Below, in pieces: positions 22,069 to 34,700 of a stretch of DNA of 64,000 nucleotides; position 1 is the stretch's first letter, and the number at the start of each line of letters is the position of its first letter. The notes beneath the pieces are model-generated. The model was not told where the DNA came from. It made no database searches and saw nothing but the letters and a program-made list of their open reading frames with translations. This DNA comes from Arthrobotrys musiformis (Eukaryota; Ascomycota; Orbiliomycetes; Orbiliales; Orbiliaceae), in contig JAVHJL010000002.1 in assembly GCA_036971715.1 (NCBI GenBank), positions 3,318,501 through 3,382,500 of the forward strand, in the 5' to 3' direction. The position numbers and the translations under genes were made by a program.

Positions 22069-23655
22069 TGTTGTTGGGTATACAAGCCGAAACTTCTCTC
22101 TATGATCGTAGGCGTCTATACGTGTTTTGTTGTATGGTGATGGTGGAACACTACATAGACTAACAAAATCAAGTTTATAAGCTGGTACGTCTGGTTCTTT
22201 ATATGTACCTGTACATACGCGCAAAAGGCTGAACATGGGCTGTTGACAACCCCTATCCGGCGCTGGCCAGGAGTTGTGGATTTCAGTCTAGCCGAACTTA
22301 ACTTTATTCTCAGCTCCAAGATGAACAGCGGCTGGCAAGCCAACCAATATGAATTGCAGCGAGGGACCCAGCGTGGGTTGCATTTTTCCGAGTGCAGAGG
22401 TTAACTTGCCTATACATAGTATTCGGCTAGTTGTCAACTCCTGCGTATGTGATAACTTAAAGTTACAGAAACCTACTGCGTAGTTCGAGAAAATAACTCG
22501 GACGCCCAGGCTTGATGGCGTTCTATTCAGATCCGTATTGGTTGTCGCCTTTCTGCGAAATCAACCTAGTTCGCGTGGCTCACAGTTAAGATCTGTGCGG
22601 CTGACATCAAAATGCACTCCCACATGCATAAAAAATAAAGTTTAAGCGGAGTTCAGTGCTGGCGAGCCCAAAATTGCAAGACCCCATTGGTCTAGATTGT
22701 CTCTGATTGTTGAATATTGGCTACAGGGCTGAAGCGCCCCTAATCATTACATAAAAACTTTTCCATTTTCTGCTTCACTTGTAATTAGCTACTCCCATTT
22801 TTGCGGCTTCGGCATACCCGATCTATGGGACTAGGCTTCGAGGATCGATCGGTCGATTTCTTGAGACCTCTGCACGCCGCGTCGTCTTGTCGGATTGCAT
22901 TTTTGTGTTGCGCTAGCAGACGCCACTGTGTGGGACTACCTCACATGGGGCTCGCATTTTTTATTTCAGGTACGAAAAGTACCTGAGTATTTGTTCTGCT
23001 AATTTACCTCCCCGGAGGCACGATTGAAAAACGGCCGAGATATATTTAAACTCCCACGCCTACCGTAAATTAATTGGTGGAAGCTGAACTAGTCCCATTG
23101 ACAGCTGCAGTTGGCATGCGCATGTGGGCTCCGGAAGATTAGATGTTGGTTTCGAGTCTAAACGAGATACAAGCTGAAAGACGGGAATCTGGGCAATCTC
23201 TTGGAAATATCAGCCCTGTCACACATCTATTACGAGGGATATATTATCATGGACTCAGGAGTAGGATTCTAAGGGGTGTTTTGCCGCCTATGCCAGGGCG
23301 TGTTGAATGTTGTATTTTCATTTCTAGTAATGTGGCTGGTGTGGCTAGTGTAACACAGGCTTGTGGCTAGTGACAGTCGACACACGACATCCAACGCGGC
23401 TTCCCTTCTTTGGCTCCACTCCTCGCCTCGAGATCCGTTCCAATCCAACTTCCCGACATCAACCTCAACCTCAACCACTTGTCAACTTTGACGAACAAAA
23501 GGCGCTCACCGCTTGGAAAAGCTCAGCTCCTGTCGAGGCTCTGACTTTTTTCTCCAGCATGCGGCCTTTATCAGTTTTTTCGCCATAAGTACCTACTTTA
23601 AAACGCCTCCCCCACTACACGTTGCCGAGCTGGGATACGTATCGATACCGCAATC
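22069..23655. other. Divergent intergenic region, no gene seen
   Basis: About 1.6 kb between divergent genes, so both promoters lie here. A short CAACCTCAACCTCAACC run occurs near 23460. No coding support was found for the small open frames. Confidence 0.5.
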
Positions 23656-25218
23656 ATGGGCTTCATAGACACGCTTCTCCCGCTAGTAACCATAGCCTCG
23701 ATGATCCTGACTGTTGCTGTATTATGCCTCCCGTCACGGTATACGCCTCCACGCAGTCAGGAAAAAGACAAGAAGGGTCGTGTCGCTGTCTTGGTTCTTG
23801 GTGATATCGGCCGAAGTCCTCGCATGCAGTATCATGCCCTATCACTTGCGAGTAACGGCTGGGCTGTAGATTTAATTGGGTACGACGGTAAGTTAGATTT
23901 TTATCTCTTGCGATGTACATGGATTTCTAATGGACGCTGACGGCATTGCGCCTAGAATCTACGCCTCGCCCGGAAATCTTGTCGTCCCCCAATATCAGGA
24001 TAATCCCTCTTCCGCCCCCGCCGCCGGTCCTTGGTGCCTCATCGAAAGCATTATTCCCGATAATCGCACCCTTCAAGGTTCTGTTTCAACTTTCAGCTTT
24101 ATTTTATCTTCTTTTCTACATCATACGCCCACCATCTTACATCCTGGTCCAAAACCCCCCCTCGATACCAACGTTGATCGTGGCTCGTATAACCGCATTT
24201 GTTCGGAATTCGCGGTTGGTAATCGACTGGCATAACTTTGGGTACTCGATTTTGGCATTGAAACTGGGAAATGACCATCCACTCGTCAAAATATCGAAAT
24301 GGTACGAAACGAAATTTGGGAATTCGGCATATGCCAACTTTACGGTCACGGACCAAATGAAAAAAGTGCTGCGACAAGACTGGGGTATCACGTAAGTTAC
24401 TTCCGTCAAAACTACCCTTTCTCCTTTTAAAGACAAAAAAATAAGAGAAAGGGAAGAGAAAAGCGCATGTATCTTACCGTTGTATCTTGTGCAGAAAGCC
24501 AATCCTAGCCCTTCATGATCGGCCGCCAGTTATCTTTCAACCACTCAACCAACGGCAGCGCGACGCGTTTCTCTCGACCCATCGTCTGACGGCGCAAAAT
24601 GTACCATTCGATAATACGAAGCTACTTATATCGTCGACTTCCTGGACTCCAGACGAAGACTTTTCTATTCTCTTTGCTGCTCTTCAATACTATACCACAA
24701 CCGCTAAAAAATCACCTTCGGCGAAATTGCCCAATATTCTCGCAGTTATTACCGGGAAGGGGCCTTTATTGAAGCACTACGAGCCATTGATAAACGAATT
24801 AAACGAGTCGAAATCTTGTGTTACTATCCGGACAGCATTCTTACCAGCTGAGGAATACCCCAAACTTCTCGCAAGTGCGGATTTGGGCGTATGCCTGCAT
24901 ACGTCTTCTTCGGGTGTAGATTTGCCCATGAAGGTTGTGGATATGTTTGGAGTAGGAATACCAGTTGCTGCCGTAAAATTCGCAGCTATCGATGAGCTAG
25001 TGAAGGATAACGTCAACGGCGTGGTGTTTGAGGCTGGGGTTAACCCGGGACAAGTCAAAGGGGAAGAATTAGGTGAGATCCTCGTGAGGTTATTTGGGGA
25101 TAGTAATGAATTGGAAATTTTGAAGGAAGGAGCTATGAAAGAAGTTGAAAGACGATGGGAAGGAGAATGGGATGGAGTTGCAAAGGATATATTCGAGGGG
25201 AAGGCGAAATCACAATGA
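23656..25218 (+). CDS. ALG1: ALG1 beta-1,4-mannosyltransferase
   Basis: Chitobiosyldiphosphodolichol beta-mannosyltransferase, which adds the first mannose to GlcNAc2-PP-dolichol on the cytosolic face of the ER in N-glycan assembly. Three exons, 23656-23887, 23956-24391 and 24495-25218, give 463 residues (yeast 449). The N-terminal hydrophobic anchor is [18 protein letters not shown]. Family features are [20 protein letters not shown], the second hydrophobic segment with [54 protein letters not shown], and the donor-binding [20 protein letters not shown]. Every join restores conserved residues (GYDESTPRP; WGITKPIL). The donor/acceptor signals are GTAAGT..CCTAG and GTAAGT..TGCAG. Confidence 0.96.
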
Positions 25219-25669
25219 GTTCGTGAAGGGTACGTGCCGTTTAGTGGGGATTGTTTTGTTTTATTCCGGAGCCTTTGGTACATCGTTGGTAAAATTTGAA
25301 AAGATACATTCGCGATAGCTAATCTAATTTGGGAATACGAATTTATGATATCTTAGACACTTTTCTCAGAACAACCACATACTGACCATATAAACAGCTT
25401 TTAGATTGGTGTTTGTATTCCAGAATTCGAGACCTTAATGCCGCTTGATATTATTGAGACCGGACATATCATGGAAATGCCAAGCTATGTGGCGTCCAGT
25501 GTCAACAGCCTCACATCCGCTGTTTGGGCTGAATTAAAAACCCATCGTGATTGCGTACATCGATGTCCTTTTGACCATAAACTACATCGGATGAGGCGAG
25601 CGCCTCTATCCTATCTTTCCAGGAAAAACCCTCGACCGCAGAAGTCTCGGCTACCTAGATCATTTCAGG
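25219..25669. other. Short intergenic region, no gene seen
   Basis: About 450 bp between two plus-strand genes, containing the ALG1 3' end and the promoter of the next gene. An open frame crossing 25438-25830 is out of phase with the real gene and not supported. Confidence 0.5.
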
Positions 25670-26846
25670 ATGTTCCTCCAAGGCCTCGCCGCATTATTCG
25701 CTGCTTGCATTGTGAGCCAAGCCAACCTTTCAGCCGCTCAGACAATAGATCCCCATTCCGTCTCACCAATAATCCGCGACGGGTGGTGCACCAGTCAGGA
25801 GAATCTCTGTTCAACGTTATGCGGGGGTAACGCAAGGCTCAATACGTGCATCTTATCGAATTTCCTGGTGGAATGCCAGTGCGACGAGACTTTTCTGCAG
25901 CCGGATTACCAACTTTATAAAGGGTCGCTGCCGTACTTTATATGTCTTGAGTACATTAGTCAGTGTGTTGCGGGTACGCTTCAGCCTTTCCTTTTCTTCC
26001 AAGTGATGTTTTGTCGCCCGAATTCTTCGCGCGCAATACGTTTTCCTTTCGGTTGGTCATGATTTGGGGCCGATAAGAATGTTGGTCTTCAGAAACTTCA
26101 AACTCGTGTATGCTTGTGTCTGGCTGCGCTGCTCGAGCAGTTGACCGTTGTTCTCAAGACAAATAATTTAACTATAGGTGTATGTATATATAGGGAACTC
26201 TTCGAACACAGAGAACCAAGCTGAGTGCAGGTCCGCCTACACATGTCCCAGTCTTGACGCTTCCGCCGCAGCGCAGACGTCGGAGAGCTCTGGGGCTTCC
26301 CAAACCCCGAGCCCCTCTCCATCACCCACCCCTTCATTACCTACTACCTCGTCAGATCCGTTATCGTCTTCGGAATCAGGAACGGCAGCGCCCCCGAAAA
26401 CTTCAGGATCAAGCAGTACGTTGACGAGCATAGAACAAGGCTCATCTCCTCGCACAACGTTAACCACTACACCAGGTCGAGGCACTAGTACTGCCATACC
26501 GACCACTGACACGGATAGGCCGTCCAGTACTGAAAGTAGTTCACCAACTGATAGCTCAAATCCTCCACCAGACTCCCCTACAACTGGCAGTAAAGGCCTG
26601 GGGACTCCAGCGATCGTTGGCATAGCCGTTGGCGTTGGGGTCCCTGTATTCGTATTAGGCTTCTTTCTTGCTTATCGACTAGGGCGTGGGCGAATGTACC
26701 CACCGGTTCCCACGGCGCCCCATTTAGCATTTGGCAAAGACTACGGTGGGAATGAATATCCTGGCGGGGGGAACGACCCAGGTATCGGATTTGGGAATGA
26801 AGTTGGAGGCATTGGAGGAGGCAACCATGCAATAATTAGAAGATAG
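25670..26846 (+). CDS. DUF7707-like membrane-anchored surface protein
   Basis: Two exons, 25670-25973 and 26194-26846, encode 318 residues. The signal peptide is MFLQGLAALFAACIVSQANL. The ectodomain has the pattern WCTSQENLCSTLCGG...NTCI...ECQCDE...YFICLEYISQCVAGN...AECRSAYTC, which I recognise as the fungal DUF7707-type Cys domain (recalled, not searched). A Ser/Thr/Pro-rich stalk (about 120-240) follows, then one transmembrane helix (IVGIAVGVGVPVFVLGFFLA) and a Gly/Asn-rich cytoplasmic tail. Most relatives end in a GPI signal; here there is a single-pass helix with a 60-residue tail. The 220-nt intron (GTACGC..TATAG) is long for this window but is the only join giving CVAGN. Confidence 0.82.
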
Positions 26847-27222
26847 CATGGGGTATAGATATACTTAATGCGTCTTTTTGTAAATTTTTATATCATACCC
26901 CTCTCATGGCATCCATATTTGCTTTGATAGATATTTTTGTCACCGAATACCTGCTGAGTACTTGATAAATTAATGGCATCAAACTACCTGTCGCCTGGTC
27001 TACTCGCCGTCAGTAAAGAAATACCACCCAAGTTTTGCGTTGCCGTCGGCTGGCTTATTCAAGGCTGTCATGTTACCAAGACTGAGCATTTAGATCCCCG
27101 CCTTGCATGTATCGAAGCCATGTCTTAAATAAAAAGGGCCACATCCTCGCATTGGCGGGCACCCTTCAAACAAAACCAGTCCAACGATTTCATAGTTGCT
27201 TTATAGGGCAATATCCACGAGG
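26847..27222. other. Short intergenic region, no gene seen
   Basis: About 375 bp between two plus-strand genes, AT-rich near 26870-26960. It should contain the 3' end of the surface-protein gene and the promoter of the F-box gene. Confidence 0.5.
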
Positions 27223-28506
27223 ATGGAGCGGCTTCCACAAGAAATATTCCAACAGGCTATTAACGAAATAGTCTCCAAAGAAGGTCTTTGGAACTCCTTG
27301 ATCCTAAGGCGCGTCAGCCACACTTGGAATCAAAGCATTCTTCGGGCGATTTGCATCGAAGGGATTCTGGACCCCCTCTCGGACTATGGCGATCGTGGCG
27401 GTGCACGTTCATGGCAGGCCCCCGAGAATTCGTACCACCAATGCTTCCCTCATATGCTCCAAAGACCTCCGCATTGGCATATGGTGCCGATTCTGGAGAC
27501 GCTAGCTATGTCGCCGACGCGATGCAGCATAAACGCAGCAGCGCTCGCCATCCGACGAGCAGTTGATTGGATCGAGCAAAATTTTAGGGAGGAGTTTCCC
27601 AACCGTGATGTCAATACCAGGCTGCTCTCCGAAATTATAACGATTATGGACAAAGATCTATGGCTTTGGAATTTATTCAAAAAGGCGGGGCGCAAGCCTT
27701 CAGAGTTGTCTGAAAAGGATGCGGAAATGGACGTTCGGAGGTCCGTAGATCTCGTAATGGGCCTGGCGGTGTATACAGATCGCATTCAGTTGTATAGAAA
27801 TATCCAAGGGCGTATCAAGGGTTACGAAAATTCGATTATTGCCACCGGAATAGTCGCGGCATATCGCGGGAACGGAGAGATGTTAAGAGAAATTCTAGAC
27901 ATCGCGAAAGGTACGGAAACTAAATTCGTACATCTTGGGAATAGTTCGACTGGATATATAGATGCACTACACTGGACGGAGATTTTGAAGCCGTTGATGA
28001 CATATAACGTTGGTTCGATACACGTCGGACAAGCCGCTATGAGACAACTGGCAATTGCTGGATATGCTGAAATATTACGCCAAGTTTTCGAGGAACGGCC
28101 TGACTTTAAATATTTCACACCATCGATTATAGAAGCGGCGCGCCTTACGAGGGATATAGAAACGTTTAAAATCATTTGGGGCGCTCTTGGTGGAGGTCCC
28201 CACTCGGCTGGTTTAAAACGATTGGTATTTCAAAATACCGCGCCGGCAGCCACGATTTTTGGCGATACCGGAATAGTAGCGTATATGCTTTCACAGGATC
28301 TTGTATTCGAGGAACCCGTCATGCGCCAGATTGGCGCACCAGGGGGGGGAACTATAGGACTTCTCCCAACAGAAGCACTGATGGCTACGGCCGTGAAGTA
28401 TGGGAGAACAAATATCGTCAAAATCCTACTTGACTATGGAGTCCGACCTGCTACTTCAGGCCCCCACGTCAGGAAAGACTTAGAAGATGCAACGACTTTT
28501 GCTTAA
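27223..28506 (+). CDS. F-box-like protein with ankyrin-like C-terminus
   Basis: Single-exon gene for 427 residues. The ATG at 27223 is chosen because the frame upstream of it has only a TTG. The first 40 residues (MERLPQEIFQQAINEIV...LRRVSHTWNQ) fit an F-box: LPxEI, then RRVSxxW. The middle is helical with no recognised domain. The C-terminal 40 residues (ALMATAVKYGRTNIVKILLD YGVRP) read like an ankyrin unit, and earlier segments (MRQLAIAGYAEILRQVFEER; AYRGNGEMLREIL) may be divergent units of the same kind. Such proteins commonly act as substrate receptors of SCF ubiquitin ligases; here that is inference from the N-terminus. Confidence 0.7.
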   Translation: MERLPQEIFQQAINEIVSKEGLWNSLILRRVSHTWNQSILRAICIEGILDPLSDYGDRGGARSWQAPENSYHQCFPHMLQRPPHWHMVPILETLAMSPTRCSINAAALAIRRAVDWIEQNFREEFPNRDVNTRLLSEIITIMDKDLWLWNLFKKAGRKPSELSEKDAEMDVRRSVDLVMGLAVYTDRIQLYRNIQGRIKGYENSIIATGIVAAYRGNGEMLREILDIAKGTETKFVHLGNSSTGYIDALHWTEILKPLMTYNVGSIHVGQAAMRQLAIAGYAEILRQVFEERPDFKYFTPSIIEAARLTRDIETFKIIWGALGGGPHSAGLKRLVFQNTAPAATIFGDTGIVAYMLSQDLVFEEPVMRQIGAPGGGTIGLLPTEALMATAVKYGRTNIVKILLDYGVRPATSGPHVRKDLEDATTFA

Positions 28507-28859
28507 GACCAGCGGGAGAGATATATAGCATCCAAGCTAGAAACCTTTTCGCAAGGTTAACACATATCTGGCTACAGTTACCCGTTCGATCGAATATAAT
28601 ATCAGTCCATCCCCGTCCCCACCGACGTTTTTTGAGTTAATTGAGCCATTCCTCCAAGCTAGCACTTTTCGACATTCTACAATCATAATTTTTGTCTGCA
28701 ATTTAGCGTAGACACACGTTCTCACATATTCCATTTGCACAATTCTTGAAATTTAAAGAGAGAGCCAACAACCCAGGCTCCCAGGTAGGAGTGGAACATG
28801 CGGCAATTTTAGATATAGGTCTCATCATGATCATATATATCGAATGAAAATTCAATCGG
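28507..28859. other. Convergent 3' region, no gene seen
   Basis: About 350 bp between the stops of two convergent genes. Nothing is recognised beyond probable untranslated 3' sequence. Confidence 0.5.
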
Positions 28860-29744
28860 CTAAAACCACAGGATTTGGTGGATCATTTTCATCATAGTTG
28901 TTTCTGAAGGCCACGAATCCACAGCATCGCCCAATCTAATCCCCCAATCATTGTCATCCCATTGGACCGTTAAGAATGCCGCTACGTATTCCCAATAGCT
29001 TGGATACCACCCTGCCGCTTCCCAGTCTATTAGCGAGATATTATAGCCCTTTTGTCCCTCCCTTTCCGTGACAAGTATATTCAACTGATGAAAATCAGCG
29101 TGCGTGAAGGTTGGGATGTGCTTGTCCTCATTTTTGACGAATTCCGACAACAACTCCCGCTCAAAGAAGTCGCCGATGTACGAATGCCTGTTATTGTCTT
29201 TCGCATCCGACTTGACATTGTTGATAAAGCTCATGAGAAACTCGCGCTCGTTTGCAAAGGGACGGTTATGATCGGGGTCACCAACATAAGGTGTTCGGAT
29301 TAAATCGTGCGTCAAGAGTCCACCAGAGACTGTCGCAAATACTTTAGGGCCCGGCAATGCTCGTATCTGATTAACTACTTGCCGAAGCTCCCATAGTATC
29401 AATGCTTTCTGGGGCTCCTCTAGATCAGGCCAGAGCTTTTTGAGTGGATCTCCAGGGAGGTACTCCATGATGATGTACAAACTGCCGTCTGGTTCCCTCC
29501 ACGCAGCGTACAACTTTGGGGCCGAAATTTTGAGGTTCTTCTCGACAAATAGGAGATTCTCAGCTTCTGTTTGGCGAGTACAAACGCCATACTTGACAAA
29601 GAACTGATTGTTGATGCAAGCCTTCTTCTTCCAAGCGCTTCCTCCATCGGTCGCTGCGTGAATTTCAGCAAGAGTCGGGAGTGGAGCTGGCAACTCGCTT
29701 GGATCTCTGAAATACGGAAGGCGTAGAGGTTCTTCCAGTTCCAT
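28860..29744 (-). CDS. APH-type small-molecule kinase-like protein
   Basis: Single-exon gene for 294 residues in the aminoglycoside phosphotransferase/choline-kinase-like fold family, common in fungi with unknown substrates. Visible motifs are YIIMEYLPGDPLKKLWP (hinge), the catalytic loop FTHADFHQLNILV (HxDxxxxN, about 214-223) and the metal-binding LIDWEAAGWYPSYWEYVAA (about 238). The N-terminal lobe carries FVKYGV with a candidate ATP-binding Lys. All core catalytic residues are present, so it is probably active as a kinase on a small molecule. It lies about 2 kb from, and divergent to, the tandem NIS synthetase gene. A shared role is possible but unproven. Confidence 0.85.
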   Translation of the reverse strand: MELEEPLRLPYFRDPSELPAPLPTLAEIHAATDGGSAWKKKACINNQFFVKYGVCTRQTEAENLLFVEKNLKISAPKLYAAWREPDGSLYIIMEYLPGDPLKKLWPDLEEPQKALILWELRQVVNQIRALPGPKVFATVSGGLLTHDLIRTPYVGDPDHNRPFANEREFLMSFINNVKSDAKDNNRHSYIGDFFERELLSEFVKNEDKHIPTFTHADFHQLNILVTEREGQKGYNISLIDWEAAGWYPSYWEYVAAFLTVQWDDNDWGIRLGDAVDSWPSETTMMKMIHQILWF

Positions 29745-31754
29745 GATTTATTGTAGAAATGGAAATATTAAATATAAAATTAACTACAGTATTTTGACTA
29801 TATATAAGCACAATTCACCACGAAAAGGGGGCCGCGGGGGCTCGCCCCATCCAACTCGCCTTGAACTAGATATGCGGGCGGTATTATATTTGTGCCCATA
29901 CGTACATAAATTTGTTTAGATCGACTGCTGGGGGGACAATGCCGGCTGAAGTTTGAGGTAAAGAGGCAATATAGTCGACTGTGGCGGGTTCATGAAATAG
30001 ATTGGAATTCGTCGCGTCATGCCCTAACTGCAGGCTATATCGAACTTGACCCAGCTAGTTCCTCCATCGAGCGGGCACTAATCTCGCGAGGTCAGACGCT
30101 GTGAATCGGCCTCTAATTTCGAATATGATCCCGTAGGAAAGATACGGCAGGTAGATATATCCAGATATTGTTGTGTGTTATAATATCTAGAGTATACCAC
30201 TAAGCGCTTATTAGTCACTTCAACTCAGTTTCGCCTCAATAGTGTTCTAGAATTCTCAACACCAAGTTATTTCCTGTGTATTGATACGTATCTCGTATCG
30301 AGGGTATGAACAAATTTAATTACACGCACACAATATTAATGTATAGAATTGCTTTATACCGGGAGACCACTTTATGCGTTTTAATGCGGCAGAATTTTGT
30401 TCACGAGTTACCGTTTGCCTGTATTTTAATTAAGATATATATTTAAATACTACACACCATGCCGTAGCCGTTTTGAACGTCTCAAATTAAATTCAAATCA
30501 GCCTTAGCTTAAAACATAATTATATCAAGCTGCACACGTACCAGACATGTGCCGATGCCCAGAGTTACGGGATTCATTCTTAATCTGGTTTCTACCGTGC
30601 GATCCTTGATTCCTATAGACAATGCTTGTTGAATCCGAACCTCGGAACTTACCAAAACTTCCACTTGATTGATATTGGGCTCCTTAAGGCCTTATACGGC
30701 TGAGGCATTAAGGCTACAAGCTGAACTAGCAGCACTAATATAATCGATTGTTGATTTTCGCACTCGCTTTATAATATAATTCAACCACTTCCCTTCAAAT
30801 TGTTGCCCTTTAACCGAAACATGTGCGGATTTGTTCTTGAAGCGTCCCGCTGACATGCCGAAATTTCCTCAAGCATGGAAACCCTGCACATGCGGACCCA
30901 TATTCCAGCACCACCAGCGAAATCAATGCGTCCTCTCCTGCAGAGGATACATCGACAGAAAGATGCCATACTTGATCAGATAGATCAGATAAGATATACT
31001 ACATCGGGAGCATAGTGTCACACAGCATAGCCATGGATAAAACCCACAAAGATGAGACCACTCCAACACAAAAAAAACAAGCTTCTAGATATGTCGATGC
31101 GTGCATGCCATGGAAAAAGCAATTGAACAATTGAGCTTCGCTTTCCTTTGGGGTGTTTACAAGAAAGCTCGCCCCGATCCCGCTAGACTTCAAGTTTAGC
31201 CCCGCGCGGACCGTCACCAGACACGCAACCCCTTCTCACATCCCACTTTCAAACCTAAATTCCAGCATAACGCTAGGCCGGACGTGGGCCTGATGGTGCA
31301 TATAATTGGCCATACTGAGTTTGGCTATTCTGGTTAGGTAAGTGGGGGCAAGAAAACTAACAGCATCACAGTTTTTTATCGTCGTGGGGAAGTTCGGAAA
31401 CAGTGGGGACCTTCACAATGGTTGCCCCTCGTTGTTTTCTTTCAGGTGCCCCTCGGGTACGAAAAAAATTATATTCTCCGATGGTTGTTTCCCTTTGCAT
31501 GAGCGATTTCAGCTACCAAGAGGCTTGGGATATTTAACCTTCGTTTGAGTTCGATGGCATGCACAAGAACTGGATAGATGTGGGTTTCCCAAGTCTTTAG
31601 GCGTTCAAAAGGTTTCGCTTCGAAAAATTAAAGGTATGTGGATATATTAATAGTGAGCTTGATTTCTTCGCCTTGTTCGAATGTAGAGGCAAAGCTAATT
31701 TGAATTTAGTGATTGAGAAACATATATATACAGAGGAGGTATATATCAGTCAGA
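29745..31754. other. 2-kb divergent intergenic region
   Basis: AT-rich region between the divergent kinase and NIS synthetase genes, containing both promoters. TATATA words lie just upstream of the NIS start (31721-31747). No gene is supported: the small frames at 30781-30969 and 30999-31217 have no domain or signal peptide. I looked for GATA-type (HGATAR) repeats that would suggest iron regulation. Single GATA words occur but no convincing cluster. Confidence 0.5.
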
Positions 31755-34700
31755 ATGGCGCCGGTCTGCAACCCTGTAGGCAAGGAAGGAGCCGACCCAA
31801 CACTCTCCGCTAAATCCTCTATTTTGGAACGACTCGTGCGGGCCTTGATTGCAGAAAAACTTGTGGATGTATCGCAATTCGCAAAAGCTGGAATATCCCT
31901 ATCAATTCAAACCAGCCTATGCGGCAGAGTTACAGTTTCGCATACCATATATACAGAACTTGGAAACCCCGCGGTGACCAAGCAAATTATCGACCCCCTT
32001 GACCTTCTCGATAGACTCGAGGAAGCCGGCATAATCCACAACAATGCCGGTTGGAAACTCGCGCGGGATGAAATTGAAAATAGTCTCAATAGTTTAACCC
32101 AAGCGCTTGACGCTGAAAAAAACCGTTCGGAGGAATTGCGTTCCCTCTTTCAAGATAAATTTGATTCTCGAACTCCATTTTCATCTCTCGTTACAGCACT
32201 GGTCGAGACGGGCTACGGGAAACATGCGTTGGCAGGCTTCGAGCAACTCGTGGTGGATGGCCATCCACTCACGCCGGCGGGGAAAGTTCGAACCGGAATG
32301 TCATCCGCCGATGCTGCTCGGTACGGGCCGGAATTCGGCTCCAAATTTGGACTCAGATTCGTCGCTGTCGCAAAAGATTATGTCGAAGCCGAGGATGGGA
32401 CTTGTGGCAAAATTTCAGAAATTTCGAGGGTGAATCCAATACAAGATACTGGAATCGATGCGTTTAATTCGGCCCTCAACGATTGCTATAAGGATACTCT
32501 TGAAGATCTACGAAGGGAGCTTATCCGGATCGGAAAACGACCGGATGACTTTGTTCTGATACCTGTTCATCCACATCAACTCGACAATGCAATTCCAAAG
32601 TTGCACGCCGAGGCACTTGCCCGCGAGATTGTTATCCCATTGCAAAGTTCTCTCCCAGCGCATCCCTTGATGTCATACAGAACCTTTGCTGTAAAGGGCC
32701 GCGAAACTCGAGGTCTACACATAAAGACTGCCCTAGAGGTCCAGTTAACCGGCGCAATTCGGGGTATTTCATCCGCATCAGCTCGTAATGCTCCTCGGAT
32801 GTCCCGCTTGTTAGCTCGGATTATCGCAGGTGACACCGACCTTCAGCGAACGGATTCAGCAGGCCGTGAACTCTTTATACCTGAACGGGCCCTGGCTGCT
32901 GTCGCTTTTAAAGAAAGTAGGCGAAGCTTAGCGGCGATCTTGCGAGATGATATCGAGAACGACATGGGTGAGGATGAGGTTGCTTTGCCAGTCGCATCAT
33001 TTTTCGCTCGTTCCCCTCTCACTGGAAATCCCGTTCTTCTTGATTTGATCACGGAATTGGGCACTACGAAAACAGCGTGGCTACGTGCACTTGTTGAGGT
33101 GTGCGTACCACCGTGCCTGATATTCCTATCCCGTTACGGTATTTCTTTAGAGCCTCACCCTCAGAACACGGCAATCATCCTACGAAAGGGTTGGCCAAGT
33201 CGTATGCATGTCAGGGATTTTGGCGGTGCACGAATCCTACCTTCCCGCCTTGCAAAACACGGCCTTTCGATTGAGCTGGATGCCGCCACTGGTCTCGTTA
33301 TTTCATCGTCTTCAGAAGACGAAGGTACTGCTACCCTTAGGGCTAAACTCTTTTATCCGCTATTTGGAAACAACCTCGCGGAAGTTATTGCTACTTTGGC
33401 GAAGGAAGACAAAACGGTCGAATCGGAGCTATGGGGGGTTGTACGCAGTGTGGTTCGTCAGACTGGCTTATATATCGGCACGAAAGAGGCTCTTGAAGAT
33501 ACCAAAGCCTTACTCGAGGACCCATGGAGTAGGAAGTGTCTGCTTTCCATGCGACTTGCCGGAGCTGTTACAGACCAGCGATATGTCAATGGCCCGAACC
33601 CGCTCCGAGTGCACCCGACCGGGCCCCCTAGTCCCTCAACATTCTGGAATAGCGCGGAGCAGACTATGTTCGAGTATCTCTTCAAAAACGAGCCAGATTT
33701 ATGTGTACTGTGGCAGCAACAGCTCCCAGGAGCTCGCCGGTCGATAGAAGAAGATTACCAGGCCTCACTAAATCGTGAAGGCATTCAAGATAACGTCGAA
33801 ACAATCCGGGGCTTCAAAGCAGAGTGGGAGCAGCTAAAACTTGAGCTGGAGGACTCGGCAGCAAATCTAGCGCTCTCGAGAGTCCTTGTAAATCGGCGTG
33901 GGAAACAGCTCTGCGAACGCGCCGGTGCCGGTGTAAATGATCTACTTTCCGTTCTTCTAGACTTATATTCTCCCAGCGATATTACGCTAGAGCTCGACGA
34001 TTTCGATGCGGAAGGTCATCCAACTCATCCCTGCCGGAGAACCAGGCTTCGATTTTCCCCAGCAGACTCTCTTACGTTTGCACCGGATTCTGGTACTACA
34101 GTATCCGGAAAGATTGTGGCGGTGAGGCGCGGTCAGTTAATCCTATCGGGTCCCGGCTTTTCAGAAACTCTGCGAGAGCACTACCCATTTATCAACGACG
34201 CCGCTTCAGCAGCTTTATCCCGTGGTGGGAAGAACCCAGATGAATTCGAACTCATCCTCGTACATCCGTTCCAATTTGAGACAGTCCTCCCACGAATTTA
34301 CAACAGCGAGATTAGTTCTGGTACCATAGTACCTCTCTCGGAAGTGACAATCGCTTGCCGCGCGACATCGTCAACACGAACTCTCGTATCTGTTGTGCCT
34401 GGGATTCAGGGCAAGCGATTGTCATTCAAAACGGCGATAGATGTTCAGATTACATCGACTTGCCGCACAATTTCCCACGAGAGTGTTCGAAATGGCCCGT
34501 ATGTTTCTGCGCTGCTCACTCGCCTTCTATCAGATGAAAATAGAGTCTCATGCATCGCAGAGCGTGCTAGTGTCGCCTTTTCGCCTGAGACCAACTGCAC
34601 GAACTCCCGTCAAAGAGGGTTATCGATGCTTCTAAGGGACGATGTGGCAGACTATATCGTGCCAGGTGAAGTTATTATCGGGTGTGCCGGCCTAATCACA

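Noticed and set aside
25438..25830. 130-codon plus-strand frame
   Set aside because: Overlaps the real signal-peptide exon of the DUF7707-like gene in another frame; no features of its own.
31713..31754. Fourteen-residue N-terminal extension of the NIS synthetase
   Set aside because: It would need a TTG start. The first ATG at 31755 lies just downstream of TATATA words and is the better start.
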